Assembly: GCA_947258695.1 (NCBI GenBank)
Contig: CAMYJG010000012.1
Span: forward strand, 1-64,000
Length of the DNA stretch: 64,000 nucleotides
From: an uncultured Ectothiorhodospiraceae bacterium
GTDB lineage: Bacteria; Pseudomonadota; Gammaproteobacteria; UBA6429; Thiohalophilaceae
Direction of reading: 5' to 3'
Each line of letters starts with the position of its first letter. Position 1 is the stretch's first letter. The position numbers and the translations under genes are program-made. Below the pieces are notes generated by a model that saw nothing but the letters and a program-made list of their open reading frames with translations, was not told the origin of the DNA and made no database searches. Shown piece after piece: positions 62,568-64,000 of the stretch.

Positions 62568-63446
62568 TTATTTCAACATCTTCGATTTATTGTATATATC
62601 TTCAAGTATCACAAAGTTTTCATGGGTTGCGGGAAGGAAATACTTTGCTCCGACATCATTAAGAATTTTACTGTGTTCAGGATTATTGAGTGAAAGACTT
62701 AAAAAGGCTTCTCTTATTTTATTTTTTACGTTATCGGGAATATGTGGTTGTACTGCCCAAACATAGTCCGGGTATGGGGGAGAGGTCCAAAGTACACGAA
62801 TACTATTTTTATCTACTCTTCCATCTCTTAATAGTTTATTAATAATTTCGGCATTCGCTGACCCTGCGCTCACTTTTCCTTCTGCAACTAGTTTTGCCGT
62901 ATCATAGTGTGAGCCTGAATAAGTTACTTTTTTAAAAAATGTTTCGGGTTCCATATTCAGTTGTGAAAAAAAGTACCTGGGCATAAAGTGTCCCGAGGTG
63001 GAAAGTTTTGCACCAAAGCTAAAATGGGTATTTTTTAAATCGCTTAAAGTTTTAGCGGGGTGATTATTTTTAACTATAACAACCGAGTAAAAACGTTCAT
63101 CAACATCGCGAAATATTAAGGGCTCAGCTTTGGCATTGCTGTGAGCCTTTATATAAGTGATGCCACCAAAATTGGCCAGGTCAATTTCTTTATTTAAAAA
63201 CTTGTCATAGAGATCTTGATAAGATTTAGCGTAAATAAGTTCAAAGTGAAGTCCTGTTTGTTTACTTACGTAATCAATTAAAGCGTTATATCGCTTATCG
63301 AGTTGGTTTATACTGGTGTCGGGTAAAAAACTAACCCGGATAGTGGTGTTTTTATTATTATCAGAGCATGCAGCGAGAAAATTAAAAAGAACAAATACGA
63401 ACGCTATTTTAGCTATAAACATCAAGTTGTTAATTGATGCCTTCAT
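62568..63446 (-). CDS. PhnD-like substrate-binding lipoprotein
   Basis: A 292-residue lipoprotein: the signal sequence ends with the lipobox LAAC. The mature part matches the PhnD/phosphate-phosphonate binding family (IRVSFLPDTSINQLDKRYNALIDYVSKQTGLHFELIYAKSYQDLYDKF; LANFGGITYIKAHS; FGAKLSTSGHFMPRYFF). No transporter genes are adjacent; instead a membrane sensor kinase follows, so it probably presented a ligand to the sensor rather than to an ABC transporter. Ligand unknown; similar proteins bind phosphonates, thiosulfate- or arsenite-related ligands. Confidence 0.85.
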   Translation of the reverse strand: MKASINNLMFIAKIAFVFVLFNFLAACSDNNKNTTIRVSFLPDTSINQLDKRYNALIDYVSKQTGLHFELIYAKSYQDLYDKFLNKEIDLANFGGITYIKAHSNAKAEPLIFRDVDERFYSVVIVKNNHPAKTLSDLKNTHFSFGAKLSTSGHFMPRYFFSQLNMEPETFFKKVTYSGSHYDTAKLVAEGKVSAGSANAEIINKLLRDGRVDKNSIRVLWTSPPYPDYVWAVQPHIPDNVKNKIREAFLSLSLNNPEHSKILNDVGAKYFLPATHENFVILEDIYNKSKMLK

Positions 63447-63785
63447 AAAATGTACTCCGTAATTATAATCAAAGTAAAATGTATACTATTAAAGGTAAAC
63501 CCTAAATTATTAAATATTTCTGCTAGTTTAATCGGCTGAATTGAATTTATCTTTAATAATGACTTGAATTTTTTAAACCTTGTTTACACAGAATTTATTA
63601 ACATGCATTTATGCACACATTTTTTGTAAACTTAATTGAAGAAGAATTTAACTATTTAAGATTAACTCGAGTAATAGATTAAACGAGAACTGTATTTGGA
63701 ATAAAAAAACGCCCATCAATGATGGGCGTTTAGTCACAATAATCCTCCCAGAGGGGGCAGGGAGTTTAATTGTTAGGGAACAGTT
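63447..63785. other. Intergenic region upstream of the PhnD-like gene
   Basis: 339 bases, AT-rich, without a supported gene. It contains the promoter region of the minus-strand PhnD-like gene (near 63447-63650) and the terminator of the gene at the right edge. Confidence 0.5.
63702..63749 (-). terminator. Rho-independent terminator repeat, right copy
   Basis: AACGCCCATC and GATGGGCGTT form a perfect ten-base stem around AAT, with the A-run on the plus strand giving the T-run on the minus strand. It ends the transcript of the gene at the right edge. The same segment, including the flanking TTTAGTCACAA-AATCC, recurs at 59913-59963. Confidence 0.85.
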
Positions 63786-64000
63786 TTAAGCTGCTGTTTC
63801 TTTCGCTAAACGTGCTGCTTCTGCTTCTTCTGCAGAGTAAGCTGCACCCGCCCACATCATGTCGTAAGCGATTTCTTCGTTACCATTTTCGCAACATTCT
63901 AGAACGTTTTCGAATAATGGTTGGAAAGTTTCTGAACGGTGAGAAGCTTCATGCTCTTCAAACGTTTTCCAGAAAGTGATGATTAGCGCTTCTTTGCCTT
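63786..64000 (-). CDS. C-terminal part of a small protein, possibly a dimeric alpha/beta-barrel (ABM-like)
   Basis: The last 71 residues of a protein whose start lies beyond the window. The visible sequence contains GKEALIITFWKTFEEHEASH, FQPLFENVLECCENGNEEIAYDMMWAG and an Ala/Glu-rich tail ending LAKETAA. The strand-then-EEHE-helix pattern resembles antibiotic-biosynthesis-monooxygenase-like dimeric ferredoxin folds, but the family is not certain. Codon use suggests strong expression. It has a clear terminator. Confidence 0.6.
   Translation of the reverse strand, partial: GKEALIITFWKTFEEHEASHRSETFQPLFENVLECCENGNEEIAYDMMWAGAAYSAEEAEAARLAKETAA

Noticed and set aside
62568-63446. Component of a phosphonate ABC transporter
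   Set aside because: No PhnC or PhnE-like genes are nearby. The protein is a lipoprotein followed 4 bases later by a membrane sensor, so a sensory role is more likely.
63770-63979. Plus-strand 69-residue open frame at the right edge
   Set aside because: It is antisense to the better minus-strand frame, which has coherent protein-like sequence, high-expression codons and a terminator at its 3' end.
1-64000. tRNA genes, CRISPR arrays, insertion sequences, prophage
   Set aside because: Reading both strands I found no regularly spaced repeats with spacers, no transposase or integrase motifs and no recognisable tRNA cloverleaf. A tRNA scan and an IS search would be decisive.

Overview
The window comes from a free-living or symbiotic sulfur-oxidising gammaproteobacterium, moderately AT-rich. 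The gene content points there: reverse-type AMP-dependent sulfite oxidation (aprM-aprB-aprA and sat), a cytoplasmic SoeABC-type sulfite:quinone oxidoreductase, a TauE/SafE-type exporter, a periplasmic DsrE-like protein, a complete cytochrome c maturation operon and a large multihaem cytochrome c. I see no tRNA or rRNA gene, no transposase, no phage gene and no CRISPR array. Names are based on motifs and remembered family features, not on database searches.

Layout. 1-5.4 kb: folate/pteridine genes (folB partial, folK, a FolM/PTR1-like reductase), a MidA-type methyltransferase, uppP, a VanZ-like protein and rimO, whose radical-SAM methylthiotransferase lacks about 41 N-terminal-domain residues. 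5.4-16.7 kb: a FixL-like hybrid kinase, cca, a succinate-semialdehyde-type dehydrogenase, a PAS-GGDEF-EAL protein, an amino-acid permease, a TauE-like exporter, the DsrE-like protein, moaA and a FixJ-like regulator. 16.9-24.1 kb: ccmABCDEFGHI, including a 55-residue ccmD. 24.3-28.1 kb: a dodecahaem cytochrome c with a TPR lipoprotein and an unrecognised secreted protein. 28.1-29.0 kb: a decay zone with a thioredoxin-fold remnant and a Crp/Fnr gene carrying a stop at codon 2 and no DNA-binding domain. 29.1-34.5 kb: an HPt-REC-REC-PAS kinase, a PhoPQ-like pair, a PepSY protein and a His/Arg-rich glycine-zipper protein.

34.6-44.6 kb is the sulfite-oxidation core: soeABC on the minus strand, a solitary PstS-like binding protein, then aprMBA on the plus strand. 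44.7-48.3 kb has small accessory genes, two of them (an SlyD-like FKBP and a TPR protein) bracketed by inverted copies of an intergenic repeat. 48.3-57.6 kb is a compact eight-gene minus-strand signalling operon: REC-PilB/GspE-like ATPase, two soluble histidine kinases, an MglA-type small GTPase, three further HupR-like receiver proteins (one with a degenerate HD-GYP domain) and an HDOD protein. I consider it the best candidate for an undescribed system: a two-component/GTPase switch wired directly onto a type IV pilus or type II secretion motor ATPase. 58.5-59.7 kb holds sat. 60-63.4 kb holds a PhnD-like lipoprotein with a membrane sensor kinase that appears broken into two reading frames, bracketed by two copies of a terminator-containing repeat. 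The window ends inside a small gene.

How it fits together: sulfite made in the cytoplasm can be oxidised either directly by SoeABC (needing the Moco cofactor that MoaA helps make) or via APS by AprBA with Sat recovering ATP, electrons entering the quinone pool through SoeC or AprM. The Ccm system supports the multihaem cytochrome. The remainder is unusually rich in two-component and c-di-GMP-type signalling.
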